Assembly: GCF_002073895.1 (NCBI RefSeq) | Contig: NZ_CP012839.1 | Coordinates: 20,464-84,463, forward strand | DNA length: 64,000 nucleotides | Source: Candidatus Riesia pediculischaeffi | GTDB lineage: Bacteria > Pseudomonadota > Gammaproteobacteria > Enterobacterales > Enterobacteriaceae | Direction of reading: 5' to 3' | Program-made: the position numbers and the translations under genes | Notes under the pieces: model-generated | Databases searched by the model: none | Told to the model about the DNA's origin: nothing | What the model saw: only the letters and a program-made list of their open reading frames with translations | In this document: piece by piece, positions 1 through 8,444 of the stretch | Layout of the letters: each line of letters opens with the position of its first letter | How positions within the stretch are numbered: position 1 is the first letter of the stretch

Positions 1-507
1 CAACATGTTAAGAAATGAAGCGGTGATAATTCCAACAATGGACATAAATAAAAAACTAGAAAATGCGCTCAAACTTGTTTTTGTCTTATATCCATAAACG
101 GATAATGATCCAAACATGATTGAAGATATGAAAAATGTGGATACTATAGAAAAACTTGTATAGATAAACAGAGGTAAAGAAATTGTAATTCCAGTCAATA
201 AGGAGTATAACATGAGCAAAGTAGTAACAGAATCTCCATCAATCTTACGTAATACAGATGATGTTAAGAAATTCACCAAAAATATCTCAACAAGAAAAAC
301 AACGAGGAGAACCCATCTATTCGTAGACATGAAAAAAATAATTTTTTCATTCCTGATCATATAAAATGAAACAAACGCTGTTAACAATAAAGATACAGAC
401 ATCCATCCATAAACGTTCGCCATATAAAACTGCAACCTAGTTTTTTCTCTATGAAATAATGATTCACTTTGTCGATCAATTTGATTCACATATACCCCCA
501 TTTTCAT
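1..507 (-). CDS. ybhL: Bax inhibitor-1 family inner-membrane protein YbhL (3' end outside window)
   Basis: Translating the minus strand gives 169 residues, still open at the left edge. The product is an integral membrane protein of the Bax inhibitor-1 (UPF0005) family. Its cytosolic N-terminus is followed by hydrophobic segments near residues 35-51, 66-82, 95-115, 118-138 and 148-169. The family-typical 'YMANVYGWM' stretch lies at residues 28-36 and 'SVYGYKTK' at 136-143, and the match to E. coli YbhL runs through the whole piece. Its molecular role is not firmly known; relatives act as calcium-leak or stress-related channels. In E. coli ybhL lies a few genes beyond bioD, so it looks like a survivor of that neighbourhood after loss of uvrB and moaA-E. 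The ATG at 507 is used; an ATG at 501, or a GTG a few codons on with a GGGGG run before it, could be the real start. Confidence 0.85.
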   Translation of the reverse strand, partial: MKMGVYVNQIDRQSESLFHREKTRLQFYMANVYGWMSVSLLLTAFVSFYMIRNEKIIFFMSTNRWVLLVVFLVEIFLVNFLTSSVLRKIDGDSVTTLLMLYSLLTGITISLPLFIYTSFSIVSTFFISSIMFGSLSVYGYKTKTSLSAFSSFLFMSIVGIITASFLNML

Positions 508-737
508 TAGTTAAATGAAAAACAAATAAGAACTAAAAACCACTGATTATACCATATAAAAAAAAATGATAAACACAATACTACAGATACAAATCGATCA
601 AATAGAATTTAATTTCTTATGAACACATCAAATATTCTTCTTCTTCAAAGGATGAATGTGTAAAAAAATAAATCTAATTTGGTAACATTCAGATTGAATC
701 ATTAAATACCACGATATATAAATAAACAATATAAAAA
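508..737. other. A+T-rich spacer between ybhL and bioD
   Basis: No reading frame or RNA gene is recognisable here. In E. coli the corresponding interval holds uvrB and the moa operon, so this is probably the remnant of a deletion. No hairpin followed by a T run was seen after bioD. Confidence 0.5.
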
Positions 738-1433
738 TCAAAAAATATATCTTGATTTAATATACTTCTCCATTGGATAAGATTGCCAATCAGAAATATC
801 TGGTATTATTCCAATGCAAGGGTATGGAATCATATGAAGAAGAGAATAAAAATAATTACTATGAAATTTCTTTTTTAAAGAAAATCTATTCGCCACCCAT
901 CCAACGATCTTAAGATTACTGTTTTGAACAGCCTCTACTGTCAGTAGAGCATGGTTGATACATCCGATTTTAAAAGAAACTGTCAATATTATAGGAATTT
1001 CTCTTGATTTTACCCAGTCGGATATCTTCATATCAAATGAAAGTGGAGTATACCAACCACCGACTCCTTCAACCACGATAAAATCTGCTTTTCTTTTTAA
1101 ATTTTCTAGTCCAAAATTTATGACTTCTAGATTTATCTCTCTTCCGTTTATTCTGCTTGCAATATTAGGGGATGTTTTTTGAGAAAAAACGATCGGACTA
1201 ATCTCTGAATCACTTAATTTCAAATCACTGTATTTTCTTAGCAGGGATATATCAGAATTTATAAAATTTAATGAACTTTTCTCTGAAACACCTGTAGAAA
1301 CTGGTTTATAACCAACGGTTGTGTATCCTACATTACTTGCTTTCTTCAACATTATGCAACTAACTACAGTTTTCCCAACATCTGTATCTGTTCCTGTTAT
1401 GAAAAAACATCTATTCACGATATAAAGTTCCAA
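738..1433 (-). CDS. bioD: ATP-dependent dethiobiotin synthetase
   Basis: BioD closes the ureido ring of dethiobiotin from 7,8-diaminopelargonate, CO2 and ATP, the penultimate step of biotin synthesis in the cytosol. The 231-residue product has the P-loop 'TGTDTDVGKT' at residues 13-22, 'GYKPVSTG' at 41-48 and the carboxylate-binding 'VEGVGGW' at 121-127, followed by 'GCINHALLT' and 'GWVANR'. Length is close to the 225 residues of E. coli BioD. It is the last gene of the bioBFCD operon and overlaps the end of bioC by 23 bases. The real start may be a GTG five codons downstream of the ATG used here, which would align better with the E. coli N-terminus. No damage is seen. Confidence 0.95.
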   Translation of the reverse strand: MELYIVNRCFFITGTDTDVGKTVVSCIMLKKASNVGYTTVGYKPVSTGVSEKSSLNFINSDISLLRKYSDLKLSDSEISPIVFSQKTSPNIASRINGREINLEVINFGLENLKRKADFIVVEGVGGWYTPLSFDMKISDWVKSREIPIILTVSFKIGCINHALLTVEAVQNSNLKIVGWVANRFSLKKKFHSNYFYSLLHMIPYPCIGIIPDISDWQSYPMEKYIKSRYIF

Positions 1434-2178
1434 ATATAATTTTGTAGGTTAACGGAAACATATTATCTACGTTTGGATAATTTCGAACCAATTTCTCCAA
1501 ATACTTTTGAGTCATCAAACCTTTTTTTTTCCTTTTATATAGATAGCTTGCCCCTATCCCTTTAATGGAATTTAGCAAGCTCTGAAAGGAAGGATATAAA
1601 AAGTACCAAGATATTTGCTCTAATTTATTCAACCAAATTTTACAAGCAATCTCAACTTCTTCGTAAGTTAAAAAAGAATTAAAGTGGGAAAGGTTATTCA
1701 CTTTTTCCCAACATTGTCTTAATTCCTTCAAAGAACCATCCGCTAATGTCGTAAACACAACCAAACCTCCATATTTAGTCACTCTATACATCTGACTAAG
1801 TGGAATATGGATATTTCTACACCACTGTAAAACTAAATTACTAAAACATAGATCAACGCTATTACTCTTTAACGGAATCGATTCTATATCTGCTTGCATA
1901 TAACAAGACGCAGAATTTCCTACCTTAGCTACTTTCAGCATCTCCTGTGATATATCCAATGCGATCACACGTTTACCGATCAGTTTCCACTTCTTGCTAA
2001 AGAATCCAGTTCCACATCCAGCATCTAATATAATTTTCTGTTCGAAACTATCAGAACATTTTCTAAAAAGACGTGTCCCAATTTTTCTTTGTAATATCGC
2101 AAAATCATCATAATATTTTGCTGCTCTTCCGAAAGAAAAAGCGATAGCATTCTTATTGTTCATATTCATTTTGATCAA
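1411..2178 (-). CDS. bioC: Malonyl-ACP O-methyltransferase, biotin synthesis
   Basis: BioC methylates malonyl-ACP with S-adenosylmethionine, so that the fatty-acid machinery can build the pimeloyl chain of biotin. The 255-residue product starts with the family signature 'FGRAAKYYDD' and has the SAM-binding motif I 'LDAGCGTGFF' at 51-60, the acidic 'ALDIS' loop and 'DIESIPL'. The C-terminus 'FPLTYKIIFGTLYRE' matches E. coli BioC closely. An ATG three codons into the frame aligns best with the E. coli start. The gene overlaps bioF upstream by 26 bases and bioD downstream, which indicates translational coupling within one transcript. The partner esterase gene bioH is not in this window. Confidence 0.94.
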   Translation of the reverse strand: MIKMNMNNKNAIAFSFGRAAKYYDDFAILQRKIGTRLFRKCSDSFEQKIILDAGCGTGFFSKKWKLIGKRVIALDISQEMLKVAKVGNSASCYMQADIESIPLKSNSVDLCFSNLVLQWCRNIHIPLSQMYRVTKYGGLVVFTTLADGSLKELRQCWEKVNNLSHFNSFLTYEEVEIACKIWLNKLEQISWYFLYPSFQSLLNSIKGIGASYLYKRKKKGLMTQKYLEKLVRNYPNVDNMFPLTYKIIFGTLYRE

Positions 2179-3343
2179 AAAATTCTTTTAAAGAAAGTAC
2201 CAATTTTTCAATATCGACAACATCATGACAAGCAGTAATAACGATTCTAATTCTTGAAGTTCCAAATGGAACAGTTGGAGGAAAGATAGCTTGAGTCCAA
2301 ATGTTTCTTTTAAATAAAAATTCAGACAGTTCAATACACTTCTGATCATTTCCGACAATAATCGGTTGAATTCCACTTTTCGATAGTTCATGTAAGAAGG
2401 GAATCTTATATCTTTTTGTCATCTCTTTAAAAAATTCAATATTTCTTCTCAACTTCTTTCTTAAATGATCAGATTTCTTGACTTGACGAAGTGATTCAAG
2501 TAGAGCGAATGCTTGAGATGCCGGCATCATCGTGCTATAAATTAAATTCTTTGAGTAGTTTAAAAGATAATCTTTCATATCACCACTGCAAAGTATGGCT
2601 GATCCACATATTCCAAAAGCTTTCCCAAAACCTATCATCAATATCTCAGGTCGTATTTGAAACATATCGCAACTTCCTCTTCCTCCTTCTCCAAATACAC
2701 CTATTCCGTGAGCATCATCTACCATCAAATAGGAATCATATTTTTGAGATACTTCATGAATCATTTTTAATTTAGAAAAATTACCATCCATGCTAAAAAT
2801 TCCTTCTGTAAATATGAGATTTTTGTCACCATAAAATTTTTGTAATAACGTCTGTAAAGAGTCTGCAGAATTATGAACAAACCTCTTAAAAGTAGATCTA
2901 CTGAACGCAGCTGCTTCTACAAAAGAAGCATGACTTTTTTTATCTGCAAAAATCGAATCTTTTCTCTTCATAAGAGAAAATACAATACTCTGATTTGCTG
3001 AATAACCAGAACCAAATAGCAAAGCTTCTTCATATCCAAGCCATAATGATAATCTTCTTTCCAAAAGTTCATGTTCTTCACTATACCCAACAATATGTCC
3101 AGAACTTGAACTTCCATTACCATACCTATCTAATCCGATCTTCCAAGATCTTTTAATATCCTTGTTGAAACTTAATCCTAAATAATCGTTACTGGAAAAA
3201 CTAACATATTCTTTATCGTTAAAAGTTATTTTTGTCGGATCATTCTGACGAATTACAAATCTATTTCTCCAAATATTTCTTCTTTTTCTAAGGTAAATTG
3301 ATCTTTTTAAAAAAAATTTCCAACTATTATGAATATGCGTCAT
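2153..3343 (-). CDS. bioF: 8-amino-7-oxononanoate synthase
   Basis: BioF is a PLP enzyme that condenses pimeloyl-ACP with L-alanine to give 8-amino-7-oxononanoate. With the ATG at 3343 the protein has 396 residues (E. coli 384). It shows 'SSNDYLGL' at 50-57, '[10 protein letters not shown]' near 178-187, 'VDDAHG' at 208-213 and the PLP lysine in 'GFGKAFG' at about residue 241. A longer open frame exists to 3391, but those 16 extra residues are not family-like and lie deep in bioB, so 3343 is preferred. It overlaps the end of bioB by 17 bases. All catalytic motifs are intact. Confidence 0.94.
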   Translation of the reverse strand: MTHIHNSWKFFLKRSIYLRKRRNIWRNRFVIRQNDPTKITFNDKEYVSFSSNDYLGLSFNKDIKRSWKIGLDRYGNGSSSSGHIVGYSEEHELLERRLSLWLGYEEALLFGSGYSANQSIVFSLMKRKDSIFADKKSHASFVEAAAFSRSTFKRFVHNSADSLQTLLQKFYGDKNLIFTEGIFSMDGNFSKLKMIHEVSQKYDSYLMVDDAHGIGVFGEGGRGSCDMFQIRPEILMIGFGKAFGICGSAILCSGDMKDYLLNYSKNLIYSTMMPASQAFALLESLRQVKKSDHLRKKLRRNIEFFKEMTKRYKIPFLHELSKSGIQPIIVGNDQKCIELSEFLFKRNIWTQAIFPPTVPFGTSRIRIVITACHDVVDIEKLVLSLKEFFDQNEYEQ

Positions 3344-4352
3344 AGAAATCTTCAAAACGTAATTTTTCTTTTGAGGATAAGGATTTGTCATGTGAAAGAT
3401 TGTTTAAATCATCAATTCTCATTACGTCAATATCCAATTTTTTAAATAATGCACGATCTTCCTTCTCATCTGGATTATCCGTAGTCAATAATTTACATCC
3501 AGAAAATACAGAATTAGCCCCTGCCATAAAACATAAAGTTTGCATCTGTTCATTCATATTTTTTCTTCCAGCAGATAACCTTATAAAAGATTGTGGAAGC
3601 ATAATTCTAGCTACGGCTATTGTCCTGACAAAGTCAAAAAAATCTATATCTTCTTTATCAAAGAAAGGTGTACCTTTAATCTTAACTAACATATTGATCG
3701 GAACACTTTCTGGAGTTTTAGGCAAGTTAGCTAACTGAACTAAAAGAGATGCTCTATCTTTCGTTCCTTCTCCTAATCCTAAAATTCCTCCAGAACATAC
3801 TTTAATTCCAGCTTTTTGTACTTTTTCAATTGTTTCAAGCCTTTCATGATATTTCCGAGTGGTAACAATTTTTTCATAAAATTCCTCAGAGGTATCTAAG
3901 TTATGATTATAATAATCCAACCCAGCTTCTGACAAAGAACGTGCTTGATTCTCACTTAAACTTCCAAGCGTCATGCAAGTTTCTAAACCTAAAGATTTCA
4001 CCTTCCTGATGATCTTTCGTAAATACGGTATATCTCTATCATGAGGATTCTTCCAAGCTGCTCCCATACAGAACCGGGTAGCTCCTATTTTTTTGGCTTG
4101 CTTTGCAGAATCCACTATCTCTTTAATTTCTAACAGTTTTTTCGTTTTTAGTTCTGTCCTATATCGTGCACTTTGCGAACAATACTTACAATCTTCTGGA
4201 CAGTTTCCAGTCTTAATTGATAATAAAGTACTAACTTGGATTGATTGCGGATTAAAATAAATTCTATGCGTCTGCTGAGCCTGAAAGATGAGTTCAAAAA
4301 ACGGTAGACCGAACAGCTTGTCTGCTTGGGAAATTGTCCACTTTTTCTTCAT
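3327..4352 (-). CDS. bioB: Biotin synthase, radical SAM
   Basis: BioB inserts sulfur into dethiobiotin using a radical-SAM [4Fe-4S] cluster and a sacrificial [2Fe-2S] cluster. The 341-residue protein (E. coli 346) carries the CxxxCxxC motif at Cys51, Cys55 and Cys58, then 'CMGAAWKNP', 'CMTLGSL' and 'YNHNLDTS', and the late 'RLSAGR' motif that ligates the second cluster. It is the first gene of bioBFCD and faces bioA across an 89-base gap. An AGAGG ribosome binding site lies 5 bases before the ATG (4358-4362). Iron-sulfur assembly genes must be elsewhere in the genome. Confidence 0.96.
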   Translation of the reverse strand: MKKKWTISQADKLFGLPFFELIFQAQQTHRIYFNPQSIQVSTLLSIKTGNCPEDCKYCSQSARYRTELKTKKLLEIKEIVDSAKQAKKIGATRFCMGAAWKNPHDRDIPYLRKIIRKVKSLGLETCMTLGSLSENQARSLSEAGLDYYNHNLDTSEEFYEKIVTTRKYHERLETIEKVQKAGIKVCSGGILGLGEGTKDRASLLVQLANLPKTPESVPINMLVKIKGTPFFDKEDIDFFDFVRTIAVARIMLPQSFIRLSAGRKNMNEQMQTLCFMAGANSVFSGCKLLTTDNPDEKEDRALFKKLDIDVMRIDDLNNLSHDKSLSSKEKLRFEDFYDAYS

Positions 4353-4441
4353 TTAAACCTCTTGTTGAAGATAACAAATATTCTTAATTAAAATTAATTA
4401 TGATATAAGTAATGAATAAAAATAATTGCATAAATATCAAG
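4353..4441. promoter_or_regulatory. Divergent bioB / bioA control region
   Basis: In E. coli the bioA and bioB promoters face each other across one operator bound by BirA. Here the gap is 89 bases and almost pure A+T. Promoter-like elements are present on both strands, for example TTGAAG and TAAAAT spaced 18 bases apart towards bioA. I do not see the paired half-sites of a BirA operator. The only matching half (TAAACC) is also the ribosome-binding region of bioB. Control by biotin has probably been lost, but this is inference. Confidence 0.4.
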
Positions 4442-5752
4442 ATGAAAAAATCAGAGATAAATTTCGATTCAAAACATGTTTGGCATCCATACTCTCCTAT
4501 TAATCGTGCCATTTCTTCGATCCCAGCTGTTAGCGCTTCTGGAACAAAAATAAAACTATCCAACGGTAATTATTTAATTGATGGTATGTCTTCTTGGTGG
4601 TCTGCAATACACGGATACAACCATCCAATTTTAAATAAATCGATCAAAAAACAACTACAAAAAATGTCGCATATAATGTTTGGAGGAATTACACATAAAC
4701 CCGCCATTTCTTTATGTAAGAAATTGATTAATATTACATCAAATAAATTAGAATGTGTATTTCTGGCTGATTCCGGATCTGTATCTATAGAAATAGCCTT
4801 AAAAATGGCTGTTCAATATTGGCAATCGAGAGGAAAAAAAAATAAAAAAAAGTTTGTAGCCCTACAATACGGATACCATGGAGATACACTGGGCGCGATG
4901 TCTGTATGTGATCCAAAGAATTCAATGCACAGTCTATATAAAGGATATCTACCAAAAAATTTTTTCACTAGAGCTCCATATTGTAATTTTCATGAAGATA
5001 GAAATCAAGAACATATTTTGTTTCTGGAAAAATTATTCGTTGACCATTCAAATCACATTTCTGCTATGATAATAGAACCTATAGTACAGGGAGCAGGTGG
5101 TATGCGATTTTATCATCCGAATTATCTGAAGAATGTGAGAAAATTGTGCGATCAATACGATGTTCTTTTGATTATAGATGAGATCGCCACTGGTTTCGGA
5201 AGAACAGGTAAGTTTTTTGCTTATGAATATGGTGATATTTTTCCAGATATACTTTGTCTGGGAAAAGCATTAACTGGAGGATATTTAACTTTAGCAGCTG
5301 TTATGACCACAAAAGATATCGCTAACACAATTTCTGAAGGAGAAGCTAAATGTTTAATGCATGGACCAACGTTTATGGCAAATCCGTTAGCTTGTGAGGT
5401 AGCAAACTCCAGCATAGATCTTTTAATAAGTGGTTCTTGGAGAAAAAAAATTAAAAAAATAGAAAAACAGTTGATCGAAGAGCTTGATTCGATCAGATTC
5501 AACGATTTAGTAAAAAATGTAAGAGTTTTGGGAGCGATAGGTGTAGTGGAAATGAAAAACCAAATAGATCTTAATATTTTACAAAAAAAATTTGTGGATT
5601 TAGGAGTATGGATTCGTCCATTTAGAAAAATAATTTATATAATTCCACCTTACATTATTGAAGAGAAAGATTTAACAAAACTTACTGATGCGGTTAAAGA
5701 AGTAATTTTTACGATATCAAACAGTGAGTTCGCATCAGATATAATCATCTGA
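4442..5752 (+). CDS. bioA: Adenosylmethionine-8-amino-7-oxononanoate transaminase
   Basis: BioA transfers an amino group from S-adenosylmethionine to 8-amino-7-oxononanoate, giving diaminopelargonate. It is a class III PLP aminotransferase. From the ATG at 4442 the product has 436 residues and its first 17 align without gaps to the E. coli start, ending in 'HVWHPY'. An ATG at 4412 would add ten unaligned residues. Visible motifs are 'DGMSSWWSAIHGYNHP' at 47-62, 'GYHGDT' at 144-149, 'DEIATGFGRTG' at 246-256 and the PLP lysine at about 275 in 'LGKALTGG'. The gene is transcribed away from bioBFCD and is intact. With its neighbours it gives the whole ring-assembly part of biotin synthesis. Confidence 0.95.
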   Translation: MKKSEINFDSKHVWHPYSPINRAISSIPAVSASGTKIKLSNGNYLIDGMSSWWSAIHGYNHPILNKSIKKQLQKMSHIMFGGITHKPAISLCKKLINITSNKLECVFLADSGSVSIEIALKMAVQYWQSRGKKNKKKFVALQYGYHGDTLGAMSVCDPKNSMHSLYKGYLPKNFFTRAPYCNFHEDRNQEHILFLEKLFVDHSNHISAMIIEPIVQGAGGMRFYHPNYLKNVRKLCDQYDVLLIIDEIATGFGRTGKFFAYEYGDIFPDILCLGKALTGGYLTLAAVMTTKDIANTISEGEAKCLMHGPTFMANPLACEVANSSIDLLISGSWRKKIKKIEKQLIEELDSIRFNDLVKNVRVLGAIGVVEMKNQIDLNILQKKFVDLGVWIRPFRKIIYIIPPYIIEEKDLTKLTDAVKEVIFTISNSEFASDIII

Positions 5753-5838
5753 TTTCAAAAACTTAATACTTCTCCTCTCTATCATATTTAAATAAATAAA
5801 TGTCCACATCAAGAATTACTATTCATGTATTGAATACA

Positions 5839-7596
5839 TTAAAAATTTAGTATTTTCCTAAGAGAAATAAACATCTCTCTGTTAGATCTTATTCTAAAAA
5901 AAGAAACAATTCTACTTGCAGCACTCTTTCCTATTTTTACACTAGAATCAGAAAAAGAACATTTTCCTTCAGAGAATCTTAAAAACAATCGATAATAATC
6001 AAAGTTATTCGCTATAGTTCTAGATAAAACCTGTCCTACTCCTTGAATTCCTAAAGAATACAAAAATCTATCTAAAGTAGTGTTCTTCGATTGTTCAATT
6101 GAACAAATAATTTTTTTAGCAGAACGTTCTGTCATTCTATCTATCTTCAGTAAAGAACTACACTTTAAATGATACAAATCTACCGGATTTCTGACAATAT
6201 TTTTTTTTACCAAATTTTTTACCATTACTTTTCCAATCCCGATAATGTTCATAGCTTTTTTTGAAACAAAATGGTTAATCATAGATTCTCTTTGAGAATC
6301 ACAAACTATGCCTCCCATACATCTTATTTTTCCATTTTTCTCTAAATGAACCGAAGAATAGCAACTTGGACAACATTTTGGAGAAATGATCTCTTTGGAA
6401 TATTGTCTCGTAGAAGAAGATATTTTTTCAATAATTTTCGGTATAACGTCTCCTGAAATACCTACAATAATTTCATCTCCTATCTTAATTCCAAGTCTCT
6501 TTATAAAATTCATATTATGTAAAGTTACACGACTAAATTGAATTCCATTAAATGATATAGTATTTATTTTTGCGATAGGAGTGATCGTTCCGGTCTTTCC
6601 AATCTGGAATATAACATCTACAAGAGTGGTTGTTTTTTTTTGAATAGGAAACTTAAATGCAATTGACCATTTCGGTGCATAAGATGTATAACCTAGAATT
6701 TTTTGGTATATTGCAGAATCAACTTTTATAACTATTCCATCTACTCCATAACATAGCTGATTTCTTATATCACAAGCAATTTTATAATACTCTAAAATTT
6801 CATCAGCAGATGAGCATAATTTAACATTTTCGATAATTGGAAAATTCCAACTTTTTAACAATATTAATGATTTAAATTGGTCTTTATAAAATTTAGCCAA
6901 TCCATTATACTTGATAACACCAAAACCATAACTAAAAAAATTTAAGAATCTCTTTATAAGATTTTTTTGACATGTTTTTCTTATTAATCCTACGGCAGCA
7001 CTTCTCGGATTAGAAAAAGTTCTTCCGTTCATTTGCTTCATATGTTTATTAAAATCTTTAAACTTTTTAAATTTCATAAAAATTTCTCCTCGAACTTCCA
7101 TCAGATCTGGGATATATCCATGTTCATCTTGAATCAGCAATGGGATATCTTTTAATCTACAGACATTCGAAAAAATATCTTCTCCAAGAATACTGTTACC
7201 TCTTGTAGAAGCGCTATGAAGTCTTCCATTTTTATAAATTAAATTAACCGCCAACCCATCTACTTTCAACTCACAACAGAAATGTATCTCCTCGTTCTTC
7301 TTATTAAGAATCTTCAGTACCTTTCTATAAAATCTTAAACACTCATCTTCATGGAATATATTTCTCAATGAAAGCATCGGAGAATGATGTTTAACCAGAT
7401 TGCTTCCACTCTTTAGATCAGAGACGATATGAATTTGTTTAGCGGAGTTTTTTTCTATATTATTCAATCTTTGAACCATTAAATCATATTCAAAATCTGG
7501 TATTTCTGATTTTCCAAATACATAATACAATCGTTGATATTTTTTAATCTTCTTTTTTAAACGAGATAAATATCTCTGCATGTTTTTATTCTTCAT
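5839..7596 (-). CDS. ligA: NAD-dependent DNA ligase lacking the BRCT domain
   Basis: LigA seals nicks during replication and repair using NAD+. The product has 585 residues against 671 in E. coli. In order it keeps domain Ia ('YDLMVQRL'), the adenylation lysine Lys111 in 'CELKVDG', the OB fold ('FQIGKTGTITP', 'GDVIPK'), the four-cysteine zinc finger ('CCPSCYSS...CMGGIVC') and the helix-hairpin-helix repeats up to about residue 580. The frame stops where the C-terminal BRCT domain would begin. Only 86 bases separate the stop from bioA, too little to hold the missing part, so the domain is gone rather than frameshifted. BRCT-less LigA usually keeps some ligase activity. Confidence 0.95.
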   Translation of the reverse strand: MKNKNMQRYLSRLKKKIKKYQRLYYVFGKSEIPDFEYDLMVQRLNNIEKNSAKQIHIVSDLKSGSNLVKHHSPMLSLRNIFHEDECLRFYRKVLKILNKKNEEIHFCCELKVDGLAVNLIYKNGRLHSASTRGNSILGEDIFSNVCRLKDIPLLIQDEHGYIPDLMEVRGEIFMKFKKFKDFNKHMKQMNGRTFSNPRSAAVGLIRKTCQKNLIKRFLNFFSYGFGVIKYNGLAKFYKDQFKSLILLKSWNFPIIENVKLCSSADEILEYYKIACDIRNQLCYGVDGIVIKVDSAIYQKILGYTSYAPKWSIAFKFPIQKKTTTLVDVIFQIGKTGTITPIAKINTISFNGIQFSRVTLHNMNFIKRLGIKIGDEIIVGISGDVIPKIIEKISSSTRQYSKEIISPKCCPSCYSSVHLEKNGKIRCMGGIVCDSQRESMINHFVSKKAMNIIGIGKVMVKNLVKKNIVRNPVDLYHLKCSSLLKIDRMTERSAKKIICSIEQSKNTTLDRFLYSLGIQGVGQVLSRTIANNFDYYRLFLRFSEGKCSFSDSSVKIGKSAASRIVSFFRIRSNREMFISLRKILNF

Positions 7597-8139
7597 ATTT
7601 TGATATTCTTTATAAGAATTTCGACTGTTTCAACCATTCAAATATGTTATAAATTTTTCGATAAAATGATTTATACAAAAAATAAAATCTATCATATTTA
7701 ATAAGTAGAAAAACTAATCTTTTAAAAATTGAAAATTCAACACACGAATCATATATGACAAATGATCTAGAAATAAAAGTTTAATGTAAAAATCTATTGT
7801 AGAATTTGAAACTTTTGCGATAAAATGATCGATCTATGTAAGCATGCTTTCACATTGATCCATCTAAAATTCAGACCATATACAACAGATATCATTTGTT
7901 ATATCTATACAATTTTCTAAAATGACAAAACATAACTTTCAAAAATAAAATATACTCAGTATACTAGAAACGTCAGATACCCTTATAAATTTAATATATT
8001 TATTTTTATAATTTCTGATTTGTACAAAATGTATTATTTTAAAAATCCTAATTAATTCTCTAGAATATCATGCCGAAAATTTGATGATTTATCAAAATAA
8101 TTTGTGCATTCAATTAAACTTAATAATCAGGTCATCAAT
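7597..8139. other. Spacer between ligA and ptsH
   Basis: This holds 543 A+T-rich bases with no recognisable gene. In E. coli the same interval carries zipA, cysZ and cysK, so it marks their loss. The upstream control region of ptsHI should lie at its right end, but I could not pick out a convincing promoter. Confidence 0.55.
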
Positions 8140-8397
8140 ATGTTCCAAAAAGAAGTCATTGTAAACATTAAAAACGGTTTTCATATACGTCCAGCTTCTC
8201 AATTCGTAAAAAAAGCAAAAGATTTTTCTTCTGATATAACAATTATTTTTAAAAAAAAAATGGTTAACGCAAAAAGTTTATTCAGATTACAGACTCTTGG
8301 CATATCTTCTGGTGACATTATCACAATATCAGCTGAAGGAAAAGATGAAAGAAATGCCGTAGAGGTTCTAACAAGACTGATAGATCAACTGAAATAA
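8140..8397 (+). CDS. ptsH: Phosphocarrier protein HPr of the PTS
   Basis: HPr carries phosphate from enzyme I to the sugar-specific EIIA domains of the phosphotransferase system. With the ATG at 8140 the protein has 85 residues, exactly the E. coli length. The active His15 lies in 'FHIRPA' and the conserved Ser46 in 'NAKSLFRL'. A GTG twelve codons upstream keeps the frame open, but those residues have no counterpart in the family. An AGG lies about 8 bases before the chosen ATG. It is followed after 47 bases by ptsI, forming a ptsHI operon. Confidence 0.96.
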   Translation: MFQKEVIVNIKNGFHIRPASQFVKKAKDFSSDITIIFKKKMVNAKSLFRLQTLGISSGDIITISAEGKDERNAVEVLTRLIDQLK

Positions 8398-8444
8398 AAT
8401 GAAAAATTTATTTTAATTTTCTCTTAAACAAGTAAGGTATATTT

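Noticed and set aside
3344-3391. A longer N-terminus for bioF
   Set aside because: The extra 16 residues do not align with the family and lie inside the 3' end of bioB; the ATG at 3343 fits.
4353-4441. A BirA operator between bioA and bioB
   Set aside because: Only one weak half-site is visible and it coincides with the ribosome-binding region of bioB; no symmetrical partner.
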